Positions 10,856 to 23,862 of a stretch of 64,000 bases of DNA are shown piece by piece (within the stretch, counting starts at the first letter, position 1; every line of letters begins with the position of its first letter). Source of the stretch: Allacma fusca. Its lineage: Eukaryota > Arthropoda > Collembola > Symphypleona > Sminthuridae. The stretch covers positions 42,508,801-42,572,800 of the forward strand of contig OX359247.1 in NCBI GenBank assembly GCA_947179485.1, given 5' to 3'. The position numbers were made by a program, and so were the translations under genes. The notes beneath the pieces were generated by a model. It was not told where the DNA came from. It ran no database searches and saw only the letters and a program-made list of their open reading frames with translations.

Positions 10856-12646
10856 TGAAGCTAGATAAGAGATACTTTGGAATAAAAGTTTTGGTGTAGA
10901 GTATAACTGGAAAAATTTAAAGACTACTGGAATCAGTGAAGTGTAACAATGTAAACCTTAACTGGAGTTGAAACGCCGATTTTTTGTTCTGGGTTTTGGA
11001 AATTTCCAGGTTGTATCCCTACATTCAAATGCAGTTAGTTCAAAGTTAAAGTACCAGTGTAATTTACAATTGTACATATGAACGAATATTAATTACATGT
11101 AGAAATTGTATTTATTAGTTTTTGGCCATATTACAGAAACTTGTAAATGCTTTTATCTTTTACAATAAATTGACCCACAGATTAGCTTCAACCAAGAATT
11201 TCATTTTATAATGTACCTGTCTAATGTCTATCGGAACTTTACTGCTTGAATAGACGCTGCATAGGATTATAAATTGTATACGATACAGAAAATGTATGCC
11301 CTCTTTCTGTTTATTATACTCAATTTTCGTGTTGTGATTCAATCGTACGGAATTGTGTTGTAAGTTAATTTCATTCACAAAGCGTTTCGATTTTCATATT
11401 GCACCTTCGAAATTGCAATAAAGTTCCGTCCACAAAACCATGTGATAGTGTTGGAAAGCTGATTGTGAATATGAATTATTGTCAGTAATACTTACACCTA
11501 TAGCAGGATGTGGCACAAAATCTGTAATAAATAAAGCAAGTCAAGTCACAGAATGTTTTTATTGTTTCGATCTTGCATTACATATTTGCTTCCTGAGACC
11601 GTAATTTTTAACTTGAAAAGATATGAATTTTGCTACAAACACAGCATTTCAAAATATCTTTCTAAACGACAGGACCTCTATGAAAAAATAGGATCAGAAA
11701 CTATTTTCCGCATCGTTGCTCCGGAAGACGACTTTCCCCAAACGTGCTCAGTTCTTACCGGTTATTTGTACAAATCTCAACGTAGAGATCTCTAATACTG
11801 TAGCTCCTTGGAAAGACCACAAAATTTGTTTTTAAAAATCGTCAAAACGTATTTTGAAAACAATAAGGGCGGGAGTAAGAAATCTTAAACTTCGAAAATT
11901 TCAGTTATTCCAAAAAAAAACCTTGTTCCACTTCTTTGAACACTATACCATGTTTTTGAGCTAGCGGGTTGAAAAAAATGCGAAATAAGGGAACTGAATA
12001 TTCTTTTTCGCTGCCAACCTTTGTGGGCTAGTCGGCAAACGTTTATCACCGTAGGCACTGTATGTGCACAAGAATCGTTACTAAGCATCAAAATTATACG
12101 CGCTATAAAATGTGTGTGATGCCCGCATTCCGCAACCTGAAATAAAGGAGGTGGGGGAGGAGGGGTAAAAATGGCGTTTTAAGCTTGCAACACATTTTTT
12201 CATTAAATATTTTTACAGTTATGCTAAACAATTTACTTCCCCTTTACCCATAAAACCCAGCAAAACCAAATCAAAACTCTTTATAACAAATATTCTTCAA
12301 GACATTTTAAAATTCTAAAAAATGGAAAGAAGACGAATTAGATATTTTATCGGAAAAGGTTGATTTTTATTTCCGAGTTTGTAGTTGTCGAAATTTCTGG
12401 GCGCTCTGTGGCAGTAAATTTTTGAAAAGCAAAGCAAAAGCGAAGCAACGTGAAAATTTGATTATGCCATTCAAATATTTTCGTATAAAACTATGATTCT
12501 GCCTTTTCCTTTGGTCAATGACCTTTGTAGCAATACTGACGACACGTGGTAGGTCCTGCTCATGTGGTATAGTATACAGGTTATGGTATATTGGGTGGTA
12601 CATATGTAGAATGGTATACTGGGTAGTAATTATACTAAATGGTAAA
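10856..12646. other. msrA 3' region and spacer
   Basis: This holds the msrA 3' untranslated region (AATAAA at 11164 and another near 11416), where a SECIS element is expected. Further on, an 80-codon open frame at 11553-11795 has no recognisable content and is not called. Confidence 0.35.
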
Positions 12647-12654
12647 CTGGGTGA

Positions 12655-13078
12655 CAGGGGTCGGATTTTTGTAGGAAGACGGGAAGATTCTTCCCAGGGA
12701 AAAAATATTTCGGGCAGGGAAAATCTCAAAGGGAAGGGATTTATTTTTACGAACAGGGATTTTTAAAATCGTTGACCTTTTTTTTGGCAGGGATTTTCAA
12801 GTTTGTTGACGGGTTTCAGGGAAATTTGTTAAGCAACCAGGGATTTTCGGCTTGATTGGCCACATTTGGCAGGGATTTCACGTCTTGTTAGGGATTTTTT
12901 TTGCCAACAGGGATTTTGAAAATCGTTGATCTTTTTTTAAGCAGGGATTTTTGAAATCGTTGACCTTTTTTAAGCAGGGATTTTTGAAATCGTTGAGGAC
13001 CTACCAGCAGGGAGATAATAGTCAGCAGGGAAATTCTGAAATGATCTTCCAGGGAGATTTACAAAAATCCGACCCCTG
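12655..13078. mobile_element. Non-autonomous hAT-like element (424 bp)
   Basis: The ends CAGGGGTCGGATTTTTGTA and ACAAAAATCCGACCCCTG are inverted copies. CTGGGTGA precedes the left end (12647-12654) and CTGGGTGG follows the right end (13079-13086): an 8-bp target duplication with one mismatch, as in hAT elements. The whole interior is made of degenerate copies of CAGGGATTTT(T)GAAATCGTTGACC. There is no transposase. Confidence 0.8.
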
Positions 13079-13086
13079 CTGGGTGG

Positions 13087-13620
13087 TATACTAATGGTGC
13101 TGGTAGACTATGCAGTTTCAGGTTCACGTTCATGCTTTTGTAAGGTTTTCCCCCAGAATTCATGTTTTAACTTCAGGTTAAGGTTTAGTTTTAGATTCAT
13201 CATTTTCTGAAACCTTAAACTTCAGGTTTTTGTAAAACCTGGAGGTCACGTAGACTTTAGAATCAGCTTCAGAATCAGGATTTTACCTACATATTTATAC
13301 TTCTCAGGATCATCATTAGATTCAGGTTAAACACTAAAATTTGGTTTAAAATTTCCTTAAATGAGAACATGAAGTCATGTTTTCGCTGGTGTACCACTTG
13401 TTCCAAAACCATTTCAAAATCATTTTGGATTTTGGATCATTTCGAAATTCTACCAGCAAGTGCAATATAGCCCTGACGAACTCGATTCATAAAAATACTC
13501 CTGATGTACTTGCACCGATTTTTTCTTTCTATGATTCTTGAGAGGAAGTCTTGTACCCTGAATCTTAACCTTAACATGATTCGTTTTTAGGGTGGCTTCC
13601 GCACGATTACTCAAAAGCTG
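13087..13620. other. Spacer, no gene seen
   Basis: Low-complexity TTCAGGTT-rich sequence lies around 13110-13340. No coding or RNA signal was seen. Confidence 0.3.
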
Positions 13621-14045
13621 CTTGTCCGATTTCAGTAAAACATTTTGTGGAAATTACTCGTGTCAAAAGTAAGGCTAAGTTCGTAGTTGGTTGAAATCGG
13701 CCGGAAAGTTTTTGAGAAAACAATTATTGAAATTTTGGACTTCAAGTCAAATGACAGTTATCTCCAAAACTACTGAATGTATTTCAATGAAATTGTTTGT
13801 GAATATTGCTTATGTAAATAGTAATAGTTGCTGAATATGTTGTTGGAATCGGCCTTATAGTTTTTTCGAAAAAAATTCTTGAAATTTTGAACTTCAAGTC
13901 AAATGACAGTTATCTCTAAAACTACTGAATCGATTTCAACGAAATGTATTGTGAATATTGCTTATGTAAATCGGAATGGTTATTGCTTATGTGGTTGAAA
14001 TCGGCCCGATAGGTTTTTTGAAAAAAAAAATGGAATTTTGAAAAA
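13621..14045. repeat. 152-bp tandem repeat, about 2.5 copies
   Basis: The segment starting AATTTTGGACTTCAAGTCAA at 13731 recurs at 13883 with few changes (AATTTTGAACTTCAAG), followed by the shared words ATGACAGTTATCTC and GTGAATATTGCTTATGTAAAT. A partial tail copy (GGTTGAAATCGGCC) precedes and another follows. It is probably part of an interspersed repeat family. Confidence 0.7.
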
Positions 14046-15783
14046 AGCTCAAAATTCATTTTACTTTGACGGCGGCCCCTGACGCCACCCTACGCGAAGC
14101 CTCAAATTATGGCGTTAAATTAAATATAGATTAAATCCGTTTGCCATTATGCCTTTCGCTTTTATATGTTTAGTGATGTAAGCAAAATTTGAGTTCACGC
14201 TCATAGAAAGAGAATACTCTCTCAAAAATGCAAGAAACTTGTGTTCAAAATAAACTTTTCCTTTCGCTTAAGAATTTTCCCACCTGATAAAACGAAAATC
14301 ATCTGTAAACAATTAACTGGGACGACGGTGCCCTCTTTAAAACTGAACTGGAAACTTTGACAGTTTTAAATTTCAAAATTTTTAATTTTTAAGTTGGCTA
14401 AAATATATACTCATTTAAATTAAAGATTTAGCATAATTTATACTGTCACGTTTTAAAAATCGAAAGCAATTTTGGAAATCAATAACAGTAATGGTGTACA
14501 GTACACGCAAGCTTCACTAGTATCTTGTATCCCGCAAGAGAGATCGTAAAGATAAAATGTAGTGATCCTTACTCTATTAATAATAGAGGATTTCACTGTG
14601 ATTCGCAAAACCTTGTAACACAAATTAAGTTTTTCTATCATTTTTAGGTAATCAGAAACAAATACTAAAATCATCCAAAAACTTAAGTTAGTTTACCTCC
14701 AGCACCTAGAAATAAATCATTTACTCGAATTCATATTAAGTGTTACTTGTCCAATAAATTTGGGATGATTATTATTCTCTCTAGCTTCATAGGATCTATT
14801 ATAGACTCTTGCATAACTATGTAATTAATTATATAAATATAGATAATATTAGATAAAAACCAAAGTGATAAATTCAGGACATGCGTTTTGTTATATTAAT
14901 ACCTATTGATTTCCAAAAACAATTTTCGGGAAATAATTGTATACAAAAATAAATTTTTAATCAAACCAGACATGACATTTTTTACTGGAACGACATTACT
15001 ATGACTGATATTCTATTATCTATTTTATCAAAAGAACACTAATTTGTTATTATTAAATTAACAATATTATTATTTTGAAATTGATTTTTTAGAAATGTTT
15101 CCGTACAAAATTGCAATAAAGTTCAATAAAGGGGCGAAGCAATAACCTTCACCTTTTTGACACGGCCAAACATTCCTGCTCATAGATCACGAAAAAATGC
15201 CACATTAAAAATTTACTTACTGCACGCAAGTCACAATCACAATAATATAGCATAGATATCACAATTATTCACATTATAGCAACTAACAACATTCAATTCA
15301 ATATTCTATCACAATCACAGTACAGTCTACAGCACGACACTTCGAAACGGAATCAAATGCAACCACCCACCTAAATCACCTTCACCATTACCATTAGCTC
15401 TAGCATACATAGCACTCGCAAGCACCTGCACTCCAGATCCGGCATTATACACAATATACATTAACACTTTGAGGCATTTCTTGACCTTGAGAGACTTATG
15501 CATCATTCGTGTCTTTATTAAAACCAACCAACATTTTTCAAATGACACAGGACCAAATAATAAATAACAGTAAATAAACAATTGCATATCAGTGAAATTG
15601 GTCGAGTGAAACGACGTTTACTTGAAACGAATTCAAATTAAAAATCTGTAACAAAACATGTGAATCCAACGTTTAACATCGCATTAAGATATGTAGTTAA
15701 AATTGTTTAATAAATAAATTGTAAAATAAAATTCAAAATTAAGCGTAATCACACTATCAAACTGTGAACAACAAAAGAACAAA
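14046..15783. other. AT-rich spacer and upstream region of the Pro/Ser-rich gene
   Basis: A minus-strand frame of 86 codons at 15327-15587 was considered but shows nothing recognisable. The segment before 15784 must include the promoter of the following gene. Confidence 0.3.
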
Positions 15784-18770
15784 ATGGATTCAGGTCTCTC
15801 AGGAATGTCGCCACCTCCAAGCCCTGAGAGCTTCTCCAGTCCGGCTGTCAATGCTTCTCAAAACCCACCGCTAGGAGCAGCGCCATCGCCGGGAGGACTT
15901 CTGGACATGTCACAGCCTGCATTTGATGTTTCTGGGAATACTTCGGGCGGTCCAATGGCTAACGCAAGTCCGCCTCAAGCAGCAATATGTCCATCTCCAC
16001 AAACACCGCCATTTTGCAGCGGACCTCAACAAACACCGCCATTTTGCAGTGGACCTCAACAAACACCGCCATCTTGCGGCGGACCTCCGCGAGTCCCTCA
16101 ATCAGCAGGAACTCCGCAAATGTTAGTATGCCCACCTCAGCCTACTCAACAGCAGGAAGGCGACATTATGAGAGGCAGAGCTCCTCCATCCCCTACAATA
16201 CCTTACACTAGGTTTATACCAAACTACCCGGCACAGTCCTCACCGCTACCGCAACCAGGTGGAGCTACCATGAGGGATATTATCATATCTGGAGAGGAAA
16301 GGGCTCGTCAGCCTCTGAACGAAGAAGAGCGTCAAAGGCTCCAACCTGGCCTGTCACCTGTCTCTCCTGGTCCTCCTTACAACCAATTTAATTTCCTAGA
16401 GAGGCCTTGCATGATGGGTTACACTGAACAACCACAGATTGGACCCCGGGGAACACCTCCACTTTTCAGATTGATTGCCCAACCCCCCGATAGTAGCTTT
16501 AACATTCCGCCATATTCTCCCTCACCTCCCTTTAAAATCCCCTATTACAACCAGACCCCAAACACGCCAATTCCTTATCTACCATCTCCCGGGACTCCCG
16601 GTCAACAAAGAACTCCTCCTGCGAACTCTCTGAACCAAACTATCTACGATCCATCAAATAGAATTATCATTGAGTCACCGGTGAGGGAACTCGGAGGGTG
16701 TGCACCCCTCTGCCCCACTTGTAGCCGACCAGTTGGTCACTCTTACTATGCGCCAAACATGTCCGCAACAGGTTACTCATGTGTGCGTTTATGTATATTT
16801 TTGGTTTTTAGTGTAGCTAATATTTTTGAAAATAAATCCGTAAAAAGATTTAACTTCAAGACAATGCGTACTTCCTATTGCAGGGCGGTCCAGTATCACC
16901 GGGTGGAAATACTTCGCGAAGTCAAGGTCAAGACGGTCTACTTTGCATGACACCGCCAAATTTTCAAGATTCGTGCAACCAGAGCTTGAATACTTCTGCA
17001 GGACAAAGGTCTTTAGGACCCATTGGGGCAACCCCACAAACACATGAATCTTACAATCAACCAAGGGACCAGCCTTCCGATGCAGGTAGAAGGAGTGACC
17101 CATCGCAGGGAGTAGGCATGCAAGGGGTAACATTACAAGAGAATACTACCGCTGACTCAACGGTGTTAAATATGACGATTCCGAACGCAAGTCAGGTTGT
17201 TGATGAAGTTGGAAACCAGTGGAATTCGTCACTAGACGCGTCACCTGGGTCCAATAGAGGCTCACCAATGCCTGCTTCTGAAGCTTCTCCTGCCATAGTA
17301 TATTTTCCTTCTCCCAAGGTTCCGAAAAACTCTTCTGAGGCTGCATCCTCAGGAGGTGAAAGTACATCGATAAATATAGCTCTATCCACGCCTGCAGCTG
17401 AAACTGGCGTAGTAACAACATCAGGAGGAATATCCATGCCATCGGGCCCTGGGCTGCACATAGATGTAGCATCTGGGTTGTCCGATTCCGACGATCGAGG
17501 CTTGCAGATTCTTCAGACAAAGGGGCGTCGCAGTACGTTAACCACGGAAGAAATCGCTGATATAGAAGCCTACTTAAATTCCCATGTTTTGTCGGAGGAG
17601 CAAATTGAAAATGTGAGACAAATGCTAATTGCCAGGGGGTGCAATCTACATTCGACAGGCAGGTCAAGCCTAGGGGAGGGGACCGTCGTCGTTCCATATG
17701 CTAATACCAAGCAGCAAACACCTGCGCCAGCGAATGCAAGTCCTACACCACCGTCACCCTCTGAACCACAGCATGTCACAGCTGCCGTTGTAGAATCTCG
17801 CAATACGTCCCTGAATATGAAAATCTTATCAAACCCTGAAACATTGTCACCTATTTTTGTTGATGAGTCATCTCGTGCCTATCCTTCAGCTCCACCTACA
17901 AGTCATGAAACAGCTGGATCACCTCGATGTTCGGCACCAGAATCTGCGTCAGACCACGGAAGTGGTCAACTATCCTCGCCAGAGTCTTTTACTGGCAATT
18001 CGGCTGGGAATGGCCCTGTCTCGGAGAATAAACGAAGTCCTGGTGGCACGGTTGGCACAGTGTCTTCAGATGTGAAGGAATCAAACATTAGTCCTCAAAT
18101 ATCTCCAGTTTCTTTAAACTCCGCTAATTACCCACAGTCAGTTGCAGTAGAGGCGCAATTACAAAATGGTTCATCTCACAGGAGCGCAAATGATACATCA
18201 TCATTTTTTTTCTCGCCGGAGAATTCTAGCAAAACGCACCCTCCTCAAAATGAAACAAGCCAGTCAGGAAATCATACGGAAGTTTCTCTAATTCCTACTT
18301 CGCTAAGAAGAACTTCACCTAGTGCTTCATTAGACGGATATCCGGCACAGTCAACCCCAGTAAAAGACGTCACACCCAAAACAGGCATCCTCGCGGGAGA
18401 TGTAGGTAGCCCGATTCCACCCATGACTCCGCCAATACCGTACACTGGTAATAGTGAAATTGACCCAACACAATATTCGCGCTACTTTGCCACTCCTGAG
18501 AACTTCAGGAGCGAATCACAGGAAAGGTCAGGGTCAAGTGGAGCTTGTGCTGGTAATCAGGGAGCTTTAAATATATCAGTAACAGCAACTCCTCCGGTTA
18601 ATGGGTTCACATCAAATGAGCCAGCCTTGCACGATTTTCTATACCAGAGTTTAACTTCTGTCATTCAAGATTTAATCAACGACGGAAAATGGCCATGGAA
18701 ATTTTGCAACTGTCCTTGTCCTGAATATCCAAACGGGGCAAATGATATACCAAAAGTGAAAAGGTCTTGA
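15784..18770 (+). CDS. Large Pro/Ser/Asn-rich low-complexity protein, unrecognised
   Basis: I do not recognise this gene. Two exons, 15784-16782 and 16884-18770, join in phase 0 to give about 961 residues. The sequence is dominated by Pro, Ser, Gly, Asn and Thr, with many SP and TP dipeptides (possible proline-directed phosphosites), and is likely disordered. A 10-residue unit, QTPPFCSGPQ, is tandemly repeated three times (DNA period 30 bp, 16000-16089). Two parts look more ordered: TTEEIADIEAYLNSHVLSEE with the following ENVRQMLIARG (17540-17650), a probable helical segment, and a C-terminal piece with HDFLYQSLTSVIQDLINDG then a Cys cluster CNCPC. There is no signal peptide or membrane segment. 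The donor GTGCGT is weak. Consistent coding use through 3 kb supports it as real. A role as a nuclear or scaffold protein would be a guess. Confidence 0.75.
16000..16089 (+). repeat. 30-bp coding tandem repeat (three copies)
   Basis: AAACACCGCCATTTTGCAGC recurs at 16001 and 16031, and a diverged copy begins at 16061. Each unit encodes ten residues of the form QTPPxCxGPx. Confidence 0.85.
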
Positions 18771-19379
18771 AGTTAATAATAACTTAAACTCAAGCATTGG
18801 TTTATTCCAATCGAACTAATTTATACAAATGCATGAGATAAAATGTTTACAAGAAACAATGCTTGTGATTTATAAATACAGTTTTTGGCACGGAAAGTTT
18901 TTGTGCGACTATTTTTCTCTTTTTCGACTGATTTTTGGTATTCCATTCAGAGACCAGTGAAGATTATAAGTCTGTTGACATTTTCTGTGTAGTCTCGCAT
19001 CAGACTGTGAGACTAATATTAATTTAAATTAAATATGAGATTCAATTATTGAAACTTAAATAATGTTTCGAGTTTCATCATATATAGAATTTTGGTACAG
19101 ATCTAACTTGGGAGAGTAGGTATACAGTTAAATATTATACACAATTAAATAATACTGTTATAAGAAAATCAGTGCTGAGGGTTTTTAGTGCTTTCGCTTA
19201 AATGATTGTGCGATAAGATACATACTTCGATCAAAACGACTTGTTCTTACAACAATCACACAGAACGCACCAGAAAGTAAAGTTCAGTGGATGTAATTAC
19301 TATATACATACATATTGTTAGTTATCGCAGCTTTGAGATTTGAGCTGCAAACTAAGGACGGTTGAGTTTGTTCTTGTCT
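18771..19379. other. Convergent spacer between the Pro/Ser-rich gene and exonuclease A
   Basis: The 3' ends of a plus-strand and a minus-strand gene face each other here. No extra feature was seen. Confidence 0.35.
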
Positions 19380-21378
19380 TCAAGGCTTACGCCAATCCAA
19401 GTGCTTGTATTTCTTGTATAATCTCATGACAACCTCGGCATCTTCCACCTAAGTCAATTAAAGTCATTGAACCATCATTGGAAAGCAGATAAAATTTCAC
19501 TTAAACTAACTATCCACTTTTAAAACATAATCAACACTCACGGGGTCATGTTTTCCTTCGGACGTGTTCCTCATTTTAATGCCCAGATGCTCCCAAGCTA
19601 ACGTTGGAAGCCGCCTTGGCCGGAATCCATTCATGTGACGGGTCATGAACATTCTAAAAAATTATCCATCATTCATCGGGATTGTGTACACCATTCAAAA
19701 ATGTCCGATGTTTGAGCTCCTCTTATTTTACAAAATCATTCGAGATCTTACATAATGGGATTATTCTCAATTTCGCAATACTCAAAATTTCTACAAAATG
19801 TGTTTCATTAAAGAGTTACGGTACTTTCAAGTAACTATGATTTCGTTCAAAATTGTAATAAATATAAGGCAACGGAGGGGATAGGAATTCCTATGTATTA
19901 GACGGCAACATTTATTATCTCCTCCTCCTACCTCCGGCCGGAGACAGCTAGGCATGACAGGGGAGCTTCCCTGTCAAACCTGCTGTCATCAGCTGTCTGT
20001 CATGCTCTTTGATCTAACCAGCCCCCGTTTAGGTGACGTAAGTAAAATATTAAAGAACGTAATGTACGATTCTACACATCCTTCACTTCTAATCTTTTAC
20101 AATAACCACGGAGCAAATGTGCAAATGAACAATGTTACTCATAATCTTACTAGAAAAAGAAAACGACCACATTACATTACTTCGTCATAGTCATATATAT
20201 GTATCTGTAAAAGAACAGGTAATAAAATCTACATTAAGCACATAGAAGCCAAACCTGGAATTTGCAGTGTCCCGAATGCTTTCCTCAGGTAATTCATGTT
20301 GAATACCCAATGCCTTCAAATCATGCTGCAAATCATGACCCACTAGTAAACGACCCTGAAGGAGGTTCAGTACTTCTTGCTGGACTTGATGTAAAGGCCT
20401 ACCTACGCCATTCAAAAACTTCCCTTATAGTTATAACCCTCCAAACTCTCAACCAACCACCCAATAAATATCTAACCCTTACCATGCTTTCTAAACACAT
20501 GTTCAGTAATCCCATGGATCCATGAATTATCATCCACAATGATCAAGGTTGAGTCAGGACAAATGTACTGCATATACTCCACTTCCAAATCCTCATTCGT
20601 AAGGACAATTTCCACGGGGAACTTATGATTCCTCTCCGTCTTCGCATTCTGAACATCACACATTTCACAGTCCAAGGCTAACGCACTTTGGTAGCTAAAA
20701 CTCCGTCTCTGCTCCTCATAGGACTTGGAGTCCTCATCCGATTCGGAGTCATCAGTATAGTAACTACTGGAGATAGCTTCACTTGCAAACTTCCGACTTT
20801 CCTGGTGGAAATGCGCGGATCTTTTTTTCTCTCGTTGAGACGGACAGTATAACTTGCAGAACAGGTAAATCTATAAAAATGTACAAAAAATATTAAGGAA
20901 TCTCCCAGTAATAAACTGTAAACAGTAAACAGTCTAAACCATTAACCAAGTACTTAGATAATTACTCAACATACTATCTACCAAAATACAACATAATTAA
21001 TTACATCCGAACCTTACACCCCACAACCACTTACTTGATACGCTTACAAAACTTGATACGAATGAAAAACAATTATTATTATAGACAATTTTAGAAAATT
21101 ACCACTGGAATGGTCACTGAAATAAACGCAAACAGTAGCACCACATTATCCTCCTTAAAAATCTCCTGGACACTGCTCTCCACCAACGTTCTTGTTGTGG
21201 CTATCTGTGTATGAATCACCTCCGGAATCAATTCTGAAACTTTATTTACTGTGCTGGAAATCAGGTGATGGTCTGTCACATCCGGGTTATCATAGCAAAT
21301 AAAAATACAACAACAGAGTATGGCCAAGATTAATGAAATTACTATCTCTGCTAAACTAATGCTATTTGCCGAATGCAT
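19380..21378 (-). CDS. Membrane-anchored REXO4/ISG20-like DEDDh 3'-5' exonuclease (paralogue A, active site intact)
   Basis: Five exons on the minus strand (21378-21103, 20870-20483, 20402-20255, 19653-19542, 19448-19380) join in frame to 330 residues. The C-terminal two thirds is a DEDDh exonuclease resembling REXO4/ISG20: Exo I is SALALDCEMCDV, Exo II is LLVGHDLQHDLKALG, then ESIRDTANSR, and Exo III ends in KHDPVEDAEVVMRLY. All four acidic residues and the His are in place. Unusually, the N-terminus has two hydrophobic segments (about residues 7-28, ISLAEIVISLILAILCCC, and 78-99, reaching into IYLFCKLYC), then an acidic Ser-rich linker with DDSESDEDSKSYEE. Classic REXO4 is nucleolar and soluble, so the membrane hairpin suggests a different location, such as ER or nuclear envelope. 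Substrate is unknown. Gene B downstream on the same strand is a diverged copy. Confidence 0.85.
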
Positions 21379-23862
21379 TTTTCCGATTGCTCCTTACAAA
21401 ATTCTCCCTATTAACTATTCATTGACAAGGACATTAATGCAAAAATACCTATAGTATCTAAAATCTACTTTTTAATGTCTCTTTTTGAAAGGATTTATTC
21501 CCATTTTCTGAAATCTCCGTCACCTCAAACCGATAAGTTCTCAATGTTGTAACTATATTGTAAATAAATGTGTACTATGTATCTACATGTGCGTAAACAA
21601 CACTACACTAGAATTAAAATGTGCGAGTGATGAGTCTCAGCTCCGTCGGAGCTTCGCGCACTTCTTCCCATCATTTACTCCTTACTCCAGTTTACTCTCG
21701 CATTCTGATTTGGGTAAGCATTGCGAGCGAGCAGGGATAGACACGGACATGAAGCAACTTAACATAGAGTTTACTACTATATTGCTTGAGCTTTATAAGT
21801 GTTTTAATTAAGTAATTATACGAACATGAACTTGAACTGAATTTAAAGTGTAATTTTATTATTATGCTCTACGATACTTTCAACTTTAAAAGGGCCTGTA
21901 AAGTATTTGAAGAGCATTTTTATTTATATGGCAAACATAATTATGCATACATTTTGTCCCATAAGCAGCATGATCATGATATGATCCTTTTGTCTCGTTA
22001 GTTATATGAGCATGTCATTAAAAGTAAAAATTTTATAATTTGCATAAAGGGATTGGATATTTTGTCCCTTACTAAAAATAGCCCATGTTCGATAGACATT
22101 TTCTTAAGGGCTGTGTGAACGGATGAGAGCGAATGAGGGAAGGTGCCATTTATATTTTTTATAAACTGATCCCTTATCTGTGAATTTTATTTCTAGCAAA
22201 AAAGTTTCATCAAAAGATGCTGTTGTATTACTGATTGTTCACTAATCGTTAGAAGAGGAAATTGAGAGTATTGCCCTTTTTTTGTTACTTGTAAGTACAA
22301 TTATTAAGGTATGTAGCAAAACATGTTTATAGAGTGTTTGAAAACAAAATTTTATTCGATCACTTTTTAAAACGGAATAATTAAAATACAAAAATAAAGC
22401 ATGAAATACTATATAATATCAGCACATATTTAATATGATGTAAATATCTGTAGTTAATTACAGTGCATAAATAAGGACTAACAAAATTCGAGGTTCCAAA
22501 GATAATGAAGAATTTGGCTTTCATGTATGATAAACCTGTATTATTTTACATTAGTTTTATGTAGCACGAATACGAATGTTTAATAAAAAAAATTAAAATA
22601 GTGGGAAATTATTTTATGCGTTGAGAATTATTATTATAATACTTTATTTTTGCAATCTCGTAAACGTTTGCGGATAAATTTAAGAGTGTAAAGATTAAAT
22701 ATAGCTAATAGCTTAATAGTGGGCCAGCTTCTTAGAAAGCAGGTTTTGTTTAAATCAAAGTGTTTACCCTGAATTCTGGAATACATGCAGGACGGAGTGT
22801 AGTAAAATGATCTCACAGGAAAAGGTCATACAAACCTACAATCAGTCGACTATAAACCCTGAAGTAAACATTACTTGCAATGATTTAAATCGTAATTTCA
22901 AAGTTCCTTAGAAAAAATGTTCGAATAAACAGAGTGCACCATGAGTAGATAAAAAATTATGTAAGTCCCCCCAGTTCCAATGTTTCATAAAAGGTAATTA
23001 TGAGTATTCTTGGTGCAATTACCAAGTACCTGAGGTAAGGAAACATATCGCGTACATTCTGAAATGATCATGCAAACTTTTTAAGAAAGATATATATCTG
23101 GCGAAACACATGATGTGTAGTATACGTATGATTATAGTTATTATACGAGATTTCTGAAAATTTCAAAAACAATGGTCACAAGCGTCATATTCTTGCCAAA
23201 CTTTAAAAGATGTACTATTTTTCAGACAGATCGCTTGATATTTGTATGGCGAAAAAAGAATTACTAAAATGTTAACGATTATTTTTCTTTATGTGCTACG
23301 CTAACGTCATGTCCGTATGTGCATCCAGGTACGACTGCTCTGCTAGTATGCATACTTACTTACTATATATTCTGTGCAATGTGCAATGCATAGTTGACCG
23401 ACTGGTCACTTTGATGGAATATTTATTATGCATAAACAAATCAACACGCTCGTCACTACGGTATACTCATGTCATTTCCTCAAGTCCTGAATAATACCTG
23501 AAGTTTTAATTTTAAATGCATACTGTTTTGAAATTATAAAATACTCAGTTCTTATTAGGTTTTAGCACCTATGTATGTAGGTAGGATTATATAAAAAAAC
23601 GTAACAGAACACAAATCCAGTAACATTGTTCCGATGTTCCTGAAGTAATAAAATAACCAATAAATGGCAATGAATTGGAGATTAAAATACAGTTAAAAAG
23701 GCCGAAAATCCATGATAATATAGATACACAATTTTTTTAAATTCAAGACTCCAAATCACTTTCCAGAGGGAATTGAGACTTCCTTTGTCTTCGGTACCAA
23801 CCGGCGGGGGCCAGATGTCGGTACTTTTTGTAAAGCGCCATTGTTGCCGTTGCGCACTCCAC
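21379..23862. other. AT-rich spacer between the two exonuclease paralogues
   Basis: About 2.5 kb with only short, uninformative open frames. I see no gene, RNA or clear repeat. The promoter of paralogue A should lie just after 21378. Confidence 0.35.

Noticed and set aside
15910..16211. Alternative open frames over the Pro-rich repeat on both strands
   Set aside because: They are by-products of the 30-bp coding repeat; only the 15784 frame continues for 3 kb with consistent composition.
17146..17697. 183-codon minus-strand open frame opposite the Pro/Ser-rich gene
   Set aside because: Shadow of the plus-strand gene. Its composition (Leu/Gln/Trp runs) is what the reverse complement of Ser/Pro codons gives.
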